A stretch of 64,000 nt of DNA from Leptolyngbya sp. NIES-2104 (GTDB lineage Bacteria > Cyanobacteriota > Cyanobacteriia > Leptolyngbyales > Leptolyngbyaceae). The notes below the pieces were generated by a model. That model was not told the origin of the DNA. It searched no databases and saw only the letters and a list, made by a program, of their open reading frames with translations. Every line of letters begins with the position of its first letter. Positions within the stretch are counted from its first letter, which is position 1. The DNA lies in assembly GCF_001485215.1 (NCBI RefSeq), contig NZ_BBWW01000001.1, forward strand, positions 4,774,001 to 4,838,000, written 5' to 3'. Positions 45,563 to 54,152 of the stretch are shown piece by piece. The position numbers were made by a program, and so were the translations under genes.

Positions 45563-46843
45563 ATGATGCCAACCGAAGATCCTTGGGAAGAAAATAGCTT
45601 TCAGGCAAATATGTTCGCGGACAACGCTGAAAATGGCTCCACAAATGCTGATGATGAAGAAATAGTTGAAGAAGAACTGCTAGAAGACGAAGAGCCATTA
45701 GAGGATGAAGATTTATTGGAAGGAGCCTCTAAGGAAAGGAAACGTTCTCGAACCTCAAGAACTTACCCTGCTGGATCGTTCGCTGATTCACTGGAGCTTG
45801 GCGCAGCAATCTACGAACATGCTGGAAATAGAGTCCGCCGTTTAACATTGCTTGAGAAGATCGGACGTTCTCCGACAAGTGGTACTACTCGGCAAATGAT
45901 CACAACTTCGGGTAAGTATGGGATCACTAAAGGATCGTATAACGCCGAATACTTAGAATTGTCTTCAGAGGGTCAGATAATCTTTGATAATTCCAAGTCT
46001 CCTCGAAATGTTCTTCAGGCGAAATTTACTCTCGCAATTGATCAGATTCCTCCCTTAAAGAAGCTATATGGTGAATATGTTGGAAAGCGCTTGCCAGCAC
46101 AGGAGGTAATGCGAGACTTCCTTAAAGAATCTGGAGAGCAAATTGATGATTTCAAGGAATGCATTGATTTCTTTATTGTTAACGTTAAGGATTTAGGTCT
46201 TCTCCGAACTATAGGAGGAGCAGAAACACTGATTCCAATAGAACAGGCACTTGAAGAGCTTCCAGGTCAATATATTGAGCGTAATTCTCAGCCTGTCATA
46301 ACTCAGAAAATGGATTCGGCTTCTGAATCAGAAAATGCAGAAATGCCTCATTCTTCTGTTTGGGATAGCATTTGCTTCTACATTACTCCGATTGGAGATG
46401 AAGACAGCGAACAAAGAAGGCACTCTGATCTATTTCTTAGTTCGCTAGTAGAACCAGCGGTTTCTGAACTTAACTTGCGAGTCATTCGTGCTGATAAAAT
46501 TGGTCAGCAAGGGCTAATTACAACGCAAATTATAGAACACGTAAGAAGATCTCGTCTCGTAATAATTGACTTATCTTTTTTGAATCCGAATGTGTTCTAC
46601 GAAATGGCTCTTCGTCATGCATGTAAGCTGCCAGTTGTTCACATTATTAGAAAAGCTGATCAAGTACCTTTTGATGTGAGTCAAAGCCGCTGCATCATAA
46701 TTGACAATACTGACATATATTCCTTCGTTCCAAAAATCCAGACTTATCAAGCAGAAATTGCGACTCAGGCTCGGAAAGCTCTTGAAGATCCTGAGCATCG
46801 CGGGAATCCTATTACGGTCTTTTATCCTGAATTCTGGAAGTAG
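45563..46843 (+). CDS. Winged-helix protein fused to a deoxyribosyltransferase/TIR-like domain
   Basis: A 426-residue protein in three parts. Residues 1-60 are strongly acidic and probably disordered. Residues 66-235 form a winged-helix-like module; LLEKIGRSPTSGTTRQMITT and KYGITKGSYNAEYLEL are the recognisable core, often fused to effector domains in bacteria. Residues 268-415 resemble the nucleoside 2-deoxyribosyltransferase/TIR-like fold: FYITPIGDEDSEQRRHSD, IRADKIGQQGLITTQII and LVIIDLSFLNPNVFYEMALR, where Glu347 matches the catalytic glutamate position. I infer that it cleaves or modifies a nucleotide such as NAD. It probably supplies the signal for the membrane macro protein encoded just upstream. 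It is not a standard TIR. Confidence 0.72.
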   Translation: MMPTEDPWEENSFQANMFADNAENGSTNADDEEIVEEELLEDEEPLEDEDLLEGASKERKRSRTSRTYPAGSFADSLELGAAIYEHAGNRVRRLTLLEKIGRSPTSGTTRQMITTSGKYGITKGSYNAEYLELSSEGQIIFDNSKSPRNVLQAKFTLAIDQIPPLKKLYGEYVGKRLPAQEVMRDFLKESGEQIDDFKECIDFFIVNVKDLGLLRTIGGAETLIPIEQALEELPGQYIERNSQPVITQKMDSASESENAEMPHSSVWDSICFYITPIGDEDSEQRRHSDLFLSSLVEPAVSELNLRVIRADKIGQQGLITTQIIEHVRRSRLVIIDLSFLNPNVFYEMALRHACKLPVVHIIRKADQVPFDVSQSRCIIIDNTDIYSFVPKIQTYQAEIATQARKALEDPEHRGNPITVFYPEFWK

Positions 46844-46914
46844 CGTGGATAGGGTTGATCGATATGCTTTGAAGTAGACGAGGGTTTGTTACTATCGAAG
46901 TATTGAACTCAATT

Positions 46915-47259
46915 ATGCTTATGACATTGACAATAGTGGCTGAATCTGCTCCTCTACAAGCGAATGAAGATGGTGTAATTCTTATTGGAGGAACTCGTGT
47001 AACCCTAGATACTGTGGCTGCTGTCTTTAATCAAGGTGCAACAGCAGAAGAGATTACTTACCGTTATCCCTCTCTGAATCTAGCTGATGTCTACGCTACG
47101 ATCGCCTTCTATCTGAAGCATCAATCGGAAGTAGAATCCTACTTACAACAACGACAGCAGAAATCGCAAGAAATTCGGGAAATGAATCAAGCCAGGTTTG
47201 ACTCGCAAGGCTTGCGTAATCGTCTTCTTGCCCGCAGAACTGAGCAGGAAGCATGTTGA
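46915..47259 (+). CDS. DUF433 antitoxin-type protein
   Basis: About 114 residues from the ATG at 46915; ATG at 46921 or TTG at 46903 are alternatives and none has a clear ribosome binding site. LIGGTRVTLDTVAAVFNQGA and AEEITYRYPSLNLADVYATI are the DUF433 helix-turn-helix core. The last 40 residues are charged and helical, probably the toxin-binding part. The gene overlaps the DUF5615 gene by 7 bp, the usual pairing for this toxin-antitoxin type. Confidence 0.87.
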   Translation: MLMTLTIVAESAPLQANEDGVILIGGTRVTLDTVAAVFNQGATAEEITYRYPSLNLADVYATIAFYLKHQSEVESYLQQRQQKSQEIREMNQARFDSQGLRNRLLARRTEQEAC

Positions 47260-47603
47260 AATTTCTGGCTGATGAAAACTTCGATAATATGATCGTTCGA
47301 GGATTATTTCGGCGTAATCCAACACTTGATATCATTCGTGTCCAAGATGTTGGACTGTCAGGCAAAGATGATCCAGCAATTTTGGAGTGGGCTGCACAAG
47401 AAGGGCGAGTTCTACTTACTCACGATGTCGCTACGATTACTCGCTATGCCTACGATCGAGTTAGGGAAGGGCAACCCATGCCAGGAGTTATCGAAATTAG
47501 CACAGATGCTCCCATCGGTCGGGTTATTGAGGATGTTCTTGTATTGATAGCGTGCAGTCAGGAGGGAGAGTTGGAAGGGCAAGTTCAGTATCTCCCGTGG
47601 TGA
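47253..47603 (+). CDS. DUF5615 PIN-like toxin
   Basis: A 116-residue PIN-like protein: MLKFLADENFDNMIVRGL at the start and GRVLLTHDVATITRYAYDRV in the middle carry the conserved acidic residues. The family pairs with DUF433 antitoxins and is presumed to be an RNase toxin. The start overlaps the antitoxin end by 7 bp. The stop lies only 4 bp before an attC-like hairpin, which would fit a mobile integron-type cassette. Confidence 0.87.
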   Translation: MLKFLADENFDNMIVRGLFRRNPTLDIIRVQDVGLSGKDDPAILEWAAQEGRVLLTHDVATITRYAYDRVREGQPMPGVIEISTDAPIGRVIEDVLVLIACSQEGELEGQVQYLPW

Positions 47604-47607
47604 AGCG

Positions 47608-47693
47608 GTCTAACAATCCCAATGCAGCGGACGAGCAAAGTCTTCGCGCTTCGTTTCTAGCTCCCTCATCGCCGCTGATTGGGAACGTTATAT
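47608..47693. other. attC-like recombination hairpin
   Basis: The element starts GTCTAAC (fits RYYYAAC) and ends GTTATAT (one mismatch to GTTRRRY). The arms AATCCCAATGCAGCGG and CCGCTGATTGGGAACG pair with one unpaired G on the left arm, reminiscent of the extrahelical base that marks attC bottom strands. Length is 86 bp, within the usual range. It begins 4 bp after the stop of the DUF5615 gene, as attC sites do in integron cassettes. No integrase is in the window. A simple intergenic palindrome is the alternative. Confidence 0.5.
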
Positions 47694-47822
47694 GATGTTG
47701 AAAATTTTTCGTGTGAACCTCACTTTGCTCGATCGCTCAAATTCGAGATCCTCAACTTCCTGGTGCGTCTCAGAAAAACCGGGGAATTTTCGGGTCGTAA
47801 TTGAAGCGTAGATAACAGTTCC
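47694..47822 (+). pseudogene. Decayed copy of the glucosidase 3' end
   Basis: In frame with the parent gene, the fragment reads MLKIFRVNLTLLD, then RSNSRSSTSWCVSEKPGNF and RVVIEA before a TAG at 47809. The intact gene has ALKNLRVGPTLLD, ERSGSSTSCRVSKKRGNL and RVVIEA before its stop. A deletion and many substitutions separate them, and identity continues to TAACAGTTCCA after the stop. It cannot encode an enzyme. It starts where the attC-like hairpin ends and marks the right edge of the island. Confidence 0.82.
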
Positions 47823-47886
47823 AGGTGCGCGATCGATGATATCAAGGGGTAATATCTCCACATTATTCTTAGTGATTTAGGACTCT

Positions 47887-48675
47887 ATGACATTCTCGAT
47901 CGTAGCTTGGGACTCACAAACGCAAATGACCGGGATTGCTGTAGCGACGAAACATCTAGCAGTCGGATCGCTTGTGCCTCATGTGAAAGCTTCTGTGGGT
48001 GCGATCGCAACACAAGCTCAGACTAATCCCTTACTCGGAATTCACGGCATTCAACTGTTAGAACAACGAATCGCCAGTGAAGGAACAGCGAACGAAATCA
48101 CTGTCGAAGACATTATCTATTTACTGCTAGAGAACGATCTAGAAGCAGACGACCGCCAACTGCATTTAGTCGATCACAATGGGCAAACCGCCGCTTGGAC
48201 TGGGAAAAACTGCGTGGATTGGGCGGGACATTTGACCTTTCCAGAGTTTTCGGTAGCTGGAAATATGCTGGTTGGTGAGCAAGTGCTCACCGCAATGGCA
48301 CAAGCGTATCAAGCAAAAGCAGGCATGGAGTTTTCAGAGCGACTATTGCAAGCGTTGGAAGCGGGAGAACGAGCAGGCGGCGACAAACGCGGCAGACAGT
48401 CGGCGGCAATTTATGTGATGAATCAAGACGTGTATCCACATCTTGATTTGAGAGTGGATCATCATCAAGACCCGATCGCACAGCTACGATTTTTGTTTGA
48501 AGAGTCCCGCAAAGATTACTATCAATCGTTCCGTCAAACGATGCCGTCTCAATGTCTTCGTACGCATTCAGTTACGGCGAATGAATTGGCGAAACGCATT
48601 CAAGATGTAATTCGCAAAAAGTCGAACTTTAAAGCGATCGAATCCCCTTTAGAAATCACAGAGCCGCGTCGTTAA
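47887..48675 (+). CDS. DUF1028 family protein (Ntn-hydrolase-like)
   Basis: A 262-residue protein starting MTFSIVAWDSQTQMTGIAVA, then VGAIATQAQTNPLLGIHGIQ, FSVAGNMLVGEQVL and RAGGDKRGRQSAAIYV. These are the conserved blocks of DUF1028, a family with an Ntn-hydrolase-like fold and unknown substrate; a peptidase or amidohydrolase activity is suspected from the fold. Initiator-Met processing would have to expose Thr2 if it is autocatalytic. It is convergent with the hybrid kinase gene, 4 bp apart. Normal genomic codon use resumes here after the island. Confidence 0.9.
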   Translation: MTFSIVAWDSQTQMTGIAVATKHLAVGSLVPHVKASVGAIATQAQTNPLLGIHGIQLLEQRIASEGTANEITVEDIIYLLLENDLEADDRQLHLVDHNGQTAAWTGKNCVDWAGHLTFPEFSVAGNMLVGEQVLTAMAQAYQAKAGMEFSERLLQALEAGERAGGDKRGRQSAAIYVMNQDVYPHLDLRVDHHQDPIAQLRFLFEESRKDYYQSFRQTMPSQCLRTHSVTANELAKRIQDVIRKKSNFKAIESPLEITEPRR

Positions 48676-48679
48676 AACA

Positions 48680-49975
48680 TTACAGGGGAAGCTCGATCAT
48701 GAATTCTGTGCCCTGACCTGGAGCAGAATTGCAGGTGAGGCTTCCTCGATGTCTTTCCACAATGATTTGATAAGCGATCGCGAGTCCCAGCCCGGTTCCT
48801 TTTCCGACTGGCTTTGTGGTAAACGAGGGCTTGAACATTTCCTGCTGTACTGCTTCGGTCATTCCAATTCCGTTATCTCGAATCCGAATCGCGATCGCTG
48901 CTGATTTCAGTTCAGTCACGACATGAATTTGATTTGGATTGGTGACGATTTCAGCGTAAGGTTTTCCTCGATTGGATTCATCGATCGCATCGATCGCATT
49001 CGCTAACAAATTCATAAATACCTGATTTAGTTGCCCTGGGTAACATGAAATCGGTGGTAAATGTGCATAGTCGCGAATAATCTGAATCGCGGGACGATGC
49101 GAATTCGGTTTAATTCGATGTTGTAGAAGCAGGAGAGTACTATCTAAACCGTCTTGAATGTGAAGTTCGATCGTATTTTCATGATCACTCCGGGAAAAAG
49201 TTCGCAGCGATCGACTAATGTGAGCAATCCGATCCGTTGCCACTTTCATCGTCGCGAGCAGTTGAGTTAAATCCTGTGTGAGAAAGGGTAGATCGATTTC
49301 TTCAGCATCTTGAACAATCTCAGCAACCGGATCAGGATAATAACGGTGATACAAATGCAAATGGCTGATTAAATCCTGAACATATTGGTCTGCATGAGCG
49401 AGATTACCAGAGATCGAATTCAGTGGATTATTGATTTCGTGCCCGATTCCCGATACCAATTGACCGAGCGTAGACATCTTTTCTTGGTGGATTAATTGCA
49501 ATTGAATTGCTTGCAAATCATTTAGCGATCGAGACAGTTGCTCGGTTCTTTCTGCTACTTGTTGTTCTAGCTGATCATTGAGGTTTTTTAGCTGTCGAGT
49601 TTGTTGGCGCAGCTTTAGATGAATTTGCACACGAGCAATCACTTCAGTCTGCTGAAAAGGTTTAGTAATATAGTCAACCGCGCCCAGGTACAAACCTTTG
49701 GCAATATCTTCGACATTAGAAAGCGCACTCATGAAGATGATTGGAATGTCTTGAGTTTTGGGATTGGACTGAATGCGATCGCAAATCTCAAACCCATCCA
49801 TTCCCGGCATTACCACATCTAATAGAATCAAATCCGGTGATACTGTCTCTAGTTGGCTTAATGCTTCTTCGCCGCTTTTTGCAACTAAGGTGTTGTATCT
49901 CGCCAACACCTCGACCAAAACCTGCGCGTTGGTTGCGTTGTCGTCCACAATCAAAATGAGACTTTGTGCTGTCAT
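48680..49975 (-). CDS. Response-regulator/histidine-kinase hybrid
   Basis: A 431-residue soluble protein from the ATG at 49975. An N-terminal receiver domain (LILIVDDNATNAQVL, then LDVVMPGMDGFEICD with the phospho-acceptor Asp, then VDYITKPFQQTEV) is followed by a coiled coil. The kinase core follows, with GIGHEINNPLNSISGNLAHA, QVFMNLLANAIDAI and GKGTGLGLAIAYQII. The receiver at the front suggests it is a phosphorelay intermediate controlled by another kinase. Its core is a paralogue of the Cache-domain kinase at 32.3 kb. Confidence 0.92.
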   Translation of the reverse strand: MTAQSLILIVDDNATNAQVLVEVLARYNTLVAKSGEEALSQLETVSPDLILLDVVMPGMDGFEICDRIQSNPKTQDIPIIFMSALSNVEDIAKGLYLGAVDYITKPFQQTEVIARVQIHLKLRQQTRQLKNLNDQLEQQVAERTEQLSRSLNDLQAIQLQLIHQEKMSTLGQLVSGIGHEINNPLNSISGNLAHADQYVQDLISHLHLYHRYYPDPVAEIVQDAEEIDLPFLTQDLTQLLATMKVATDRIAHISRSLRTFSRSDHENTIELHIQDGLDSTLLLLQHRIKPNSHRPAIQIIRDYAHLPPISCYPGQLNQVFMNLLANAIDAIDESNRGKPYAEIVTNPNQIHVVTELKSAAIAIRIRDNGIGMTEAVQQEMFKPSFTTKPVGKGTGLGLAIAYQIIVERHRGSLTCNSAPGQGTEFMIELPL

Positions 49976-50047
49976 GCCACCCAAAAAGGAATAGAGCAAC
50001 GTCAAAATTGTTTGAGCGTTGAAAAACTGTGCCTATTGTAGAGGGAC

Positions 50048-51166
50048 TTACTGGATTTGGTAGCGCATTCCTGGAACTTGTGTGACCAGTCCGAGCAATT
50101 CCAACTGCATTAAGGAACTGGATACCGCTGCCGTTGGCATTTCTGCGGTTTGCACGATTAGATCGAACGGAGCGGAGGGATGATTCGATTGCTGAGCGAT
50201 CTCATAAATTGCTTCTAACACGGTTGCAAGTTCGGGCGCTAAATCGATCGTCGGGATCGATAGCTGATTCGCCTGATCTAACTCTGGAATCGTTCCCAAG
50301 TGTGCCATCAATTCGGATTCGCCCAAAATCATCTGCGCTCCTTTGCTAATCAAGTCTAAACATCCTGCCGATCGCGGATTATCCAAACTTCCTGGAAGTG
50401 CATACACGTCTCGCCCGTATTCGTTTGCTAGAGTTGCCGTGATTAATGCTCCTGATTTCGTCGGGGCTTCGATGACTAGAACAGCGCGAGACAGAGCCGC
50501 GACGATGCGATTCCGACGAGGAAAGTGAGTGCGATCGGGCTGTGTTCCCGCTGGATATTCGCTCAATGCTAATCCCGTTTCTAGTAGCTGCTGATACAAA
50601 CAGCGATTCTTCGCAGGATAGACCAAATCAACTCCGGTTCCAAGAACTGCGATCGTATTACCTCCAACATCTAAGCAACTCCGATGAGCTTCCGCATCAA
50701 TCCCATCTGCTAACCCAGACATCACCGTAAATCCATGTTGTGCCAGCGTTGTACTAAGTTTGCGGGTCCAACGTCTGCCATAGTCTGAAGGTTCGCGAGT
50801 GCCCACGATCGCAACGGCGCTTTGGCGATCGAGATCTCGCAGTAATTCAACTCGTCCGCGATAGTAAAGCACCGGAGGCGGATCAGGAATTTCAGCGAAC
50901 AACTGAGGATAATCAGAATCAGCCGGAGTGAGAAAATTCTGGGATTCGTGGTCTTTGAAAACGCGATCGACGTTGAGCTTATCTCGATGCTGACAGATTG
51001 CAATCGCGCTTTGCTGACCAATTCCTTCAACGATTGCAAGTTCTTCCGGTGTGACTGTCCAAGCTGCTTTTAAGCTACCCAATTCAGCGTGAATTCTTTT
51101 TTGTAAGATGGCTCCGACACCGGGAATTTTTGACCAAGCCAACCAAAATGCGCGATCGTCACTCAA
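50048..51166 (-). CDS. dprA: DNA processing protein DprA
   Basis: A 372-residue DprA/Smf protein that loads RecA onto incoming single-stranded DNA during natural transformation. The N-terminal helix-hairpin-helix region includes LAWSKIPGVGAIL. The Rossmann-like core has AIVGTREPSDYGRRWTRKL, VMSGLADGIDAEAHRSCL and FPRRNRIVAALSRAVLVIEA, and a C-terminal winged helix follows. The start is TTG with GAGGA 7 nt upstream. It suggests at least part of a competence pathway in this organism. Confidence 0.95.
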   Translation of the reverse strand: MSDDRAFWLAWSKIPGVGAILQKRIHAELGSLKAAWTVTPEELAIVEGIGQQSAIAICQHRDKLNVDRVFKDHESQNFLTPADSDYPQLFAEIPDPPPVLYYRGRVELLRDLDRQSAVAIVGTREPSDYGRRWTRKLSTTLAQHGFTVMSGLADGIDAEAHRSCLDVGGNTIAVLGTGVDLVYPAKNRCLYQQLLETGLALSEYPAGTQPDRTHFPRRNRIVAALSRAVLVIEAPTKSGALITATLANEYGRDVYALPGSLDNPRSAGCLDLISKGAQMILGESELMAHLGTIPELDQANQLSIPTIDLAPELATVLEAIYEIAQQSNHPSAPFDLIVQTAEMPTAAVSSSLMQLELLGLVTQVPGMRYQIQ

Positions 51167-51201
51167 AGAACTATCCTCAAAGCAATAGTTTTAGTATTCC
51201 C

Positions 51202-51843
51202 TTATGTCGTAGCTTTTGATTTAGCGGTTGTTTTCAAATACTCAAACACACTCTTATCACCGATGTCGGGTGGAATCGGTTGAATCAGTTTTCGGATTGC
51301 AAACACCAGAAATAAAGCTGACCAAGCTGCTAATAAAGCTTTTTCCCATAAAATCGGCAACCATCCGACCAGATGCCCAAGGAGTAATAATGGAACGATC
51401 GGAGTGAGTAACTTTGTCTCAAATCGATCGGAACAAAACGCCTCTTTGAAAAAGATTCCGGTCAATGAGGCAAACGTAAATCCAGTTCCAAGAATCCAAA
51501 TCGGATGCTGATAAACATACAAAGCCATTGGATCAGAACTTACAAATAAAAGCGCGATCGAAGCGAGTCCCCCGATCATCCAAAATGCTTGAAGGGCTAA
51601 ATGCAGTGGTTTCACATAGATGTGAATGGTAAATAAACTCACTCCTAACGCCGTCCAGAACACGAAGTAGAGCGGCGTGATCCAAAACGTATTTTGTAAC
51701 AGAACGAGTCCGGTTGCGATCGCAAAACTCAAAGCTGCGATCGCTAAACCCCCTCGATAAAGGAGCACACCTTGGCGATCGTGATCATCGATCGTGAATG
51801 ATCCGAATTGTCCTTGATATACGATCGGCTCTTGAGTTTGCAT
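51202..51843 (-). CDS. DUF2301 integral membrane protein
   Basis: A 213-residue protein with about six membrane segments and the N-terminal block VYQGQFGSFTIDDHDRQGVLLYRGG cut here to its core FTIDDHDRQGVLLYRGG, followed by FKEAFCSDRFETKLLTP. These match the cyanobacterial DUF2301 family of unknown function. It lies 35 bp upstream of dprA on the same strand and may be co-transcribed with it. Confidence 0.82.
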   Translation of the reverse strand: MQTQEPIVYQGQFGSFTIDDHDRQGVLLYRGGLAIAALSFAIATGLVLLQNTFWITPLYFVFWTALGVSLFTIHIYVKPLHLALQAFWMIGGLASIALLFVSSDPMALYVYQHPIWILGTGFTFASLTGIFFKEAFCSDRFETKLLTPIVPLLLLGHLVGWLPILWEKALLAAWSALFLVFAIRKLIQPIPPDIGDKSVFEYLKTTAKSKATT

Positions 51844-51937
51844 AGAACAATCGAAAAAGCGACTCTTCTATGCTACTCCTCAGCCTTCTAATCTTCGAGT
51901 GCTTGAATTGCCAGCAACAATTCTTCTCAAACATTTT

Positions 51938-52285
51938 CTAACGCAAACTTCGCACCACATAATCTGGTAGTGATTCCGCATCAGCCGAATCTTTGAAGGT
52001 GATTAACTTGAGATAATTCGTTTCATCTCCTTCACCTTTGCCATTCGCCCGCGAGAACCAGATCGCCGCTCCAAACTTGCGATTCTCCCCGCTCCGACGA
52101 GTGTAAACATGACCACACCAAACCACTTTAGTCACGCCATGTTCATCCTGACTAATCGGAGTTGCCCCAATCTTTGACCAGTCGAATTCCTTGTAGTTTT
52201 TTAAGGGGCGCTGCCAGTTCGGGGGATTGCTGCCTGCTAGCACTTTAAGGACAATCAGCAACTCTTTCAGGGTGTCATCGTTCAT
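51938..52285 (-). CDS. Conserved hypothetical small protein
   Basis: A 115-residue soluble protein starting MNDDTLKELLIVLKVLAG (a TTG three codons earlier is also open). The middle contains NWQRPLKNYKEFDWSKIGAT and VVWCGHVYTRRSGENRKFGA, a basic surface that could bind nucleic acid; the end is SLPDYVVRSLR. It resembles single-domain cyanobacterial proteins with this arrangement, but I cannot name a family. It is divergent from rfbB by about 70 bp. Confidence 0.72.
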   Translation of the reverse strand: MNDDTLKELLIVLKVLAGSNPPNWQRPLKNYKEFDWSKIGATPISQDEHGVTKVVWCGHVYTRRSGENRKFGAAIWFSRANGKGEGDETNYLKLITFKDSADAESLPDYVVRSLR

Positions 52286-52358
52286 GGGAGTCAATTAGTA
52301 AGTTTGATCTATAGATATTATGCTACAAATCTTCGAGCAGTGATTCTAAATCGATCGT

Positions 52359-53384
52359 ATGACACATTCAAAACGGTTGCTCGTGACAGGTGGCGCGGGA
52401 TTTATTGGCACGAATTTTGTTCAGTACTGGTGTGGAAAGTACCCAGACGATCGCATTGTCGTTTTAGATGCGCTTACGTATGCGGGAATTCGAGGGAATT
52501 TAGCTTCATTAGAAAAACGAGAGAACTTTCGATTTGTGCATGGGAATATTTGCGATCGCGCTTTGGTCGATTCGCTGTTAGCAGCCGAGCAGATTGATAC
52601 GATCGTGCATTTTGCAGCAGAATCACATGTCGATCGATCGATTTCTAGTCCTGCTGCTTTTGTGCAAACCAATGTCATCGGCACGTTTACCTTACTTGAA
52701 GCCTTTCGCCACCATGCAGAAACATGCTCTACAGCAAAATTTCTCCATGTTTCAACCGATGAAGTTTATGGTAGTTTAAGCGCGAACGAGCCAGCTTTTA
52801 CAGAACAAACTCCATACGCCCCGAATAGTCCTTACTCTGCATCCAAAGCAAGTAGTGATCACTTTGTTCGCGCATTTTTCAAAACTTATGGTATTCCAGC
52901 TTTGATCACACATAGTTCTAATAACTATGGAGCTTATCAGTTTCCTGAAAAATTGATTCCGTTGATGTGTATCAATATGCTGACGGGGAAGCCTTTACCG
53001 ATTTATGGTGATGGGTTAAATATTCGCGATTGGCTCTATGTTGAAGATCATTGTCGTGCTTTAGATGCTGTGATTCAACGCGGTCAAATCGGAGAAACTT
53101 ACAACATTGGGGGCGGGAATGAAATTACGAATCTTGAGTTAGTCAACGTGCTATGTGAGTTGGTGAATGAACTTGCAGCGGCATTACCTGTGCGTCCTTG
53201 TCAGAAATTGATTACCTCTGTGCCGGATCGACCCGGACACGATCGACGATATGCGATCGACATCACCAAAATCAAAACCGAATTGAACTGGGAGCCGATC
53301 GAGCAAATCGAAACCGGATTACGAAAAACGGTTTTGTGGTATCTCACGCATCAAGATTGGTGGCGATCGCTGCGTTGTGATTGA
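52359..53384 (+). CDS. rfbB: dTDP-glucose 4,6-dehydratase
   Basis: A 341-residue extended short-chain dehydrogenase. The NAD loop is TGGAGFIGTNFVQYW. HFAAESHVDRSI, FLHVSTDEVYGSL (active-site Thr-Asp-Glu) and NSPYSASKASSDHFVRAF (YxxxK) identify RmlB/RfbB, which makes dTDP-4-keto-6-deoxyglucose for rhamnose and other surface sugars. No other rml genes are adjacent. A UDP-sugar dehydratase is an alternative but the TDE motif and overall match favour RfbB. Confidence 0.93.
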   Translation: MTHSKRLLVTGGAGFIGTNFVQYWCGKYPDDRIVVLDALTYAGIRGNLASLEKRENFRFVHGNICDRALVDSLLAAEQIDTIVHFAAESHVDRSISSPAAFVQTNVIGTFTLLEAFRHHAETCSTAKFLHVSTDEVYGSLSANEPAFTEQTPYAPNSPYSASKASSDHFVRAFFKTYGIPALITHSSNNYGAYQFPEKLIPLMCINMLTGKPLPIYGDGLNIRDWLYVEDHCRALDAVIQRGQIGETYNIGGGNEITNLELVNVLCELVNELAAALPVRPCQKLITSVPDRPGHDRRYAIDITKIKTELNWEPIEQIETGLRKTVLWYLTHQDWWRSLRCD

Positions 53385-53477
53385 GATCAAGATCTTCACA
53401 GTCGCAGAATCTATCTTTTGAGGGAAATCTAGGGGCAATACATAGCCCCGATTGCATCCTGATTTGAGGAAATCCTC

Positions 53478-54152
53478 ATGAAGCAAGAATTTTACAGCCC
53501 CGATGACCGCGCCTCGATTCTTTCTGCTGCAAGTCAATCCCCCGATGCGCTGGCTGGTTTTTGGGAAGAACTCGAAGTCGAACTCGATGCGGAAAATCCT
53601 GAAGAACAGCAAATCGCAAAAAGTTCGACTTTAACGATCGAGCGCGATGCCCAAGTCACGATCGAACCGCCGCCCGGAATGCCCGATGCTAAACCCCGCT
53701 ACGTTCAAGGGGTCGTGGTGGGCAAGCAAGTCTATTTAGTGACGAACTTGCTCAAGCAGGAATCGATTACGCTAAGACAGCCGCAAATGGTTTGGACGAT
53801 CGGACGAAATCGATCGGCGGCTCTTCCCTTACAAGACCGTAAGCTGTCCCGTCGTCATGCGGTGATTCTTCATCAGCCAGATGGGTTTCACTTTATCGAT
53901 CTCAACAGTATGAACGGGTCTTATATCAATGGCGTAAGAGTTCAACAACGCCAAAAACTTCAGGATGGAGATTGTATCTGTGTGGGTAGCACTCGCTTTT
54001 TCTTCTTTTTCAGCGCTCAAGAACGAGTGACCGAAGCCCTGCATCCTGAAGTATTGGCGCGATTGAATAATGCAGAAACGCGGAACGGCGAATTTATTGA
54101 CTTCTCAGAACTAAACGAAGAGATTTCATTCAATCTGAATAAAGTTGATTAG
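53478..54152 (+). CDS. FHA-domain protein
   Basis: A 224-residue soluble protein. The central FHA domain (about residues 105-180) has [30 protein letters not shown] and [20 protein letters not shown], which together bind phosphothreonine. The N-terminal 90 residues are acidic and probably flexible. It would act as an adaptor for a Ser/Thr kinase, such as the one at 36 kb; that partnership is only a suggestion. GAGGAAATCCTC precedes the ATG. The stop overlaps mmsA convergently by 4 bp. Confidence 0.92.
   Translation: MKQEFYSPDDRASILSAASQSPDALAGFWEELEVELDAENPEEQQIAKSSTLTIERDAQVTIEPPPGMPDAKPRYVQGVVVGKQVYLVTNLLKQESITLRQPQMVWTIGRNRSAALPLQDRKLSRRHAVILHQPDGFHFIDLNSMNGSYINGVRVQQRQKLQDGDCICVGSTRFFFFFSAQERVTEALHPEVLARLNNAETRNGEFIDFSELNEEISFNLNKVD

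Noticed and set aside
44579-46843. Reading the island pair as a standard Thoeris system
   Set aside because: There is no recognisable TIR protein (ThsB) in the window and the partner domain looks deoxyribosyltransferase-like, so only a Thoeris-like arrangement is claimed.
47694-47822. Fragment as a small functional gene
   Set aside because: It is too short, lacks a start signal and aligns as a decayed tail of the glucosidase gene.
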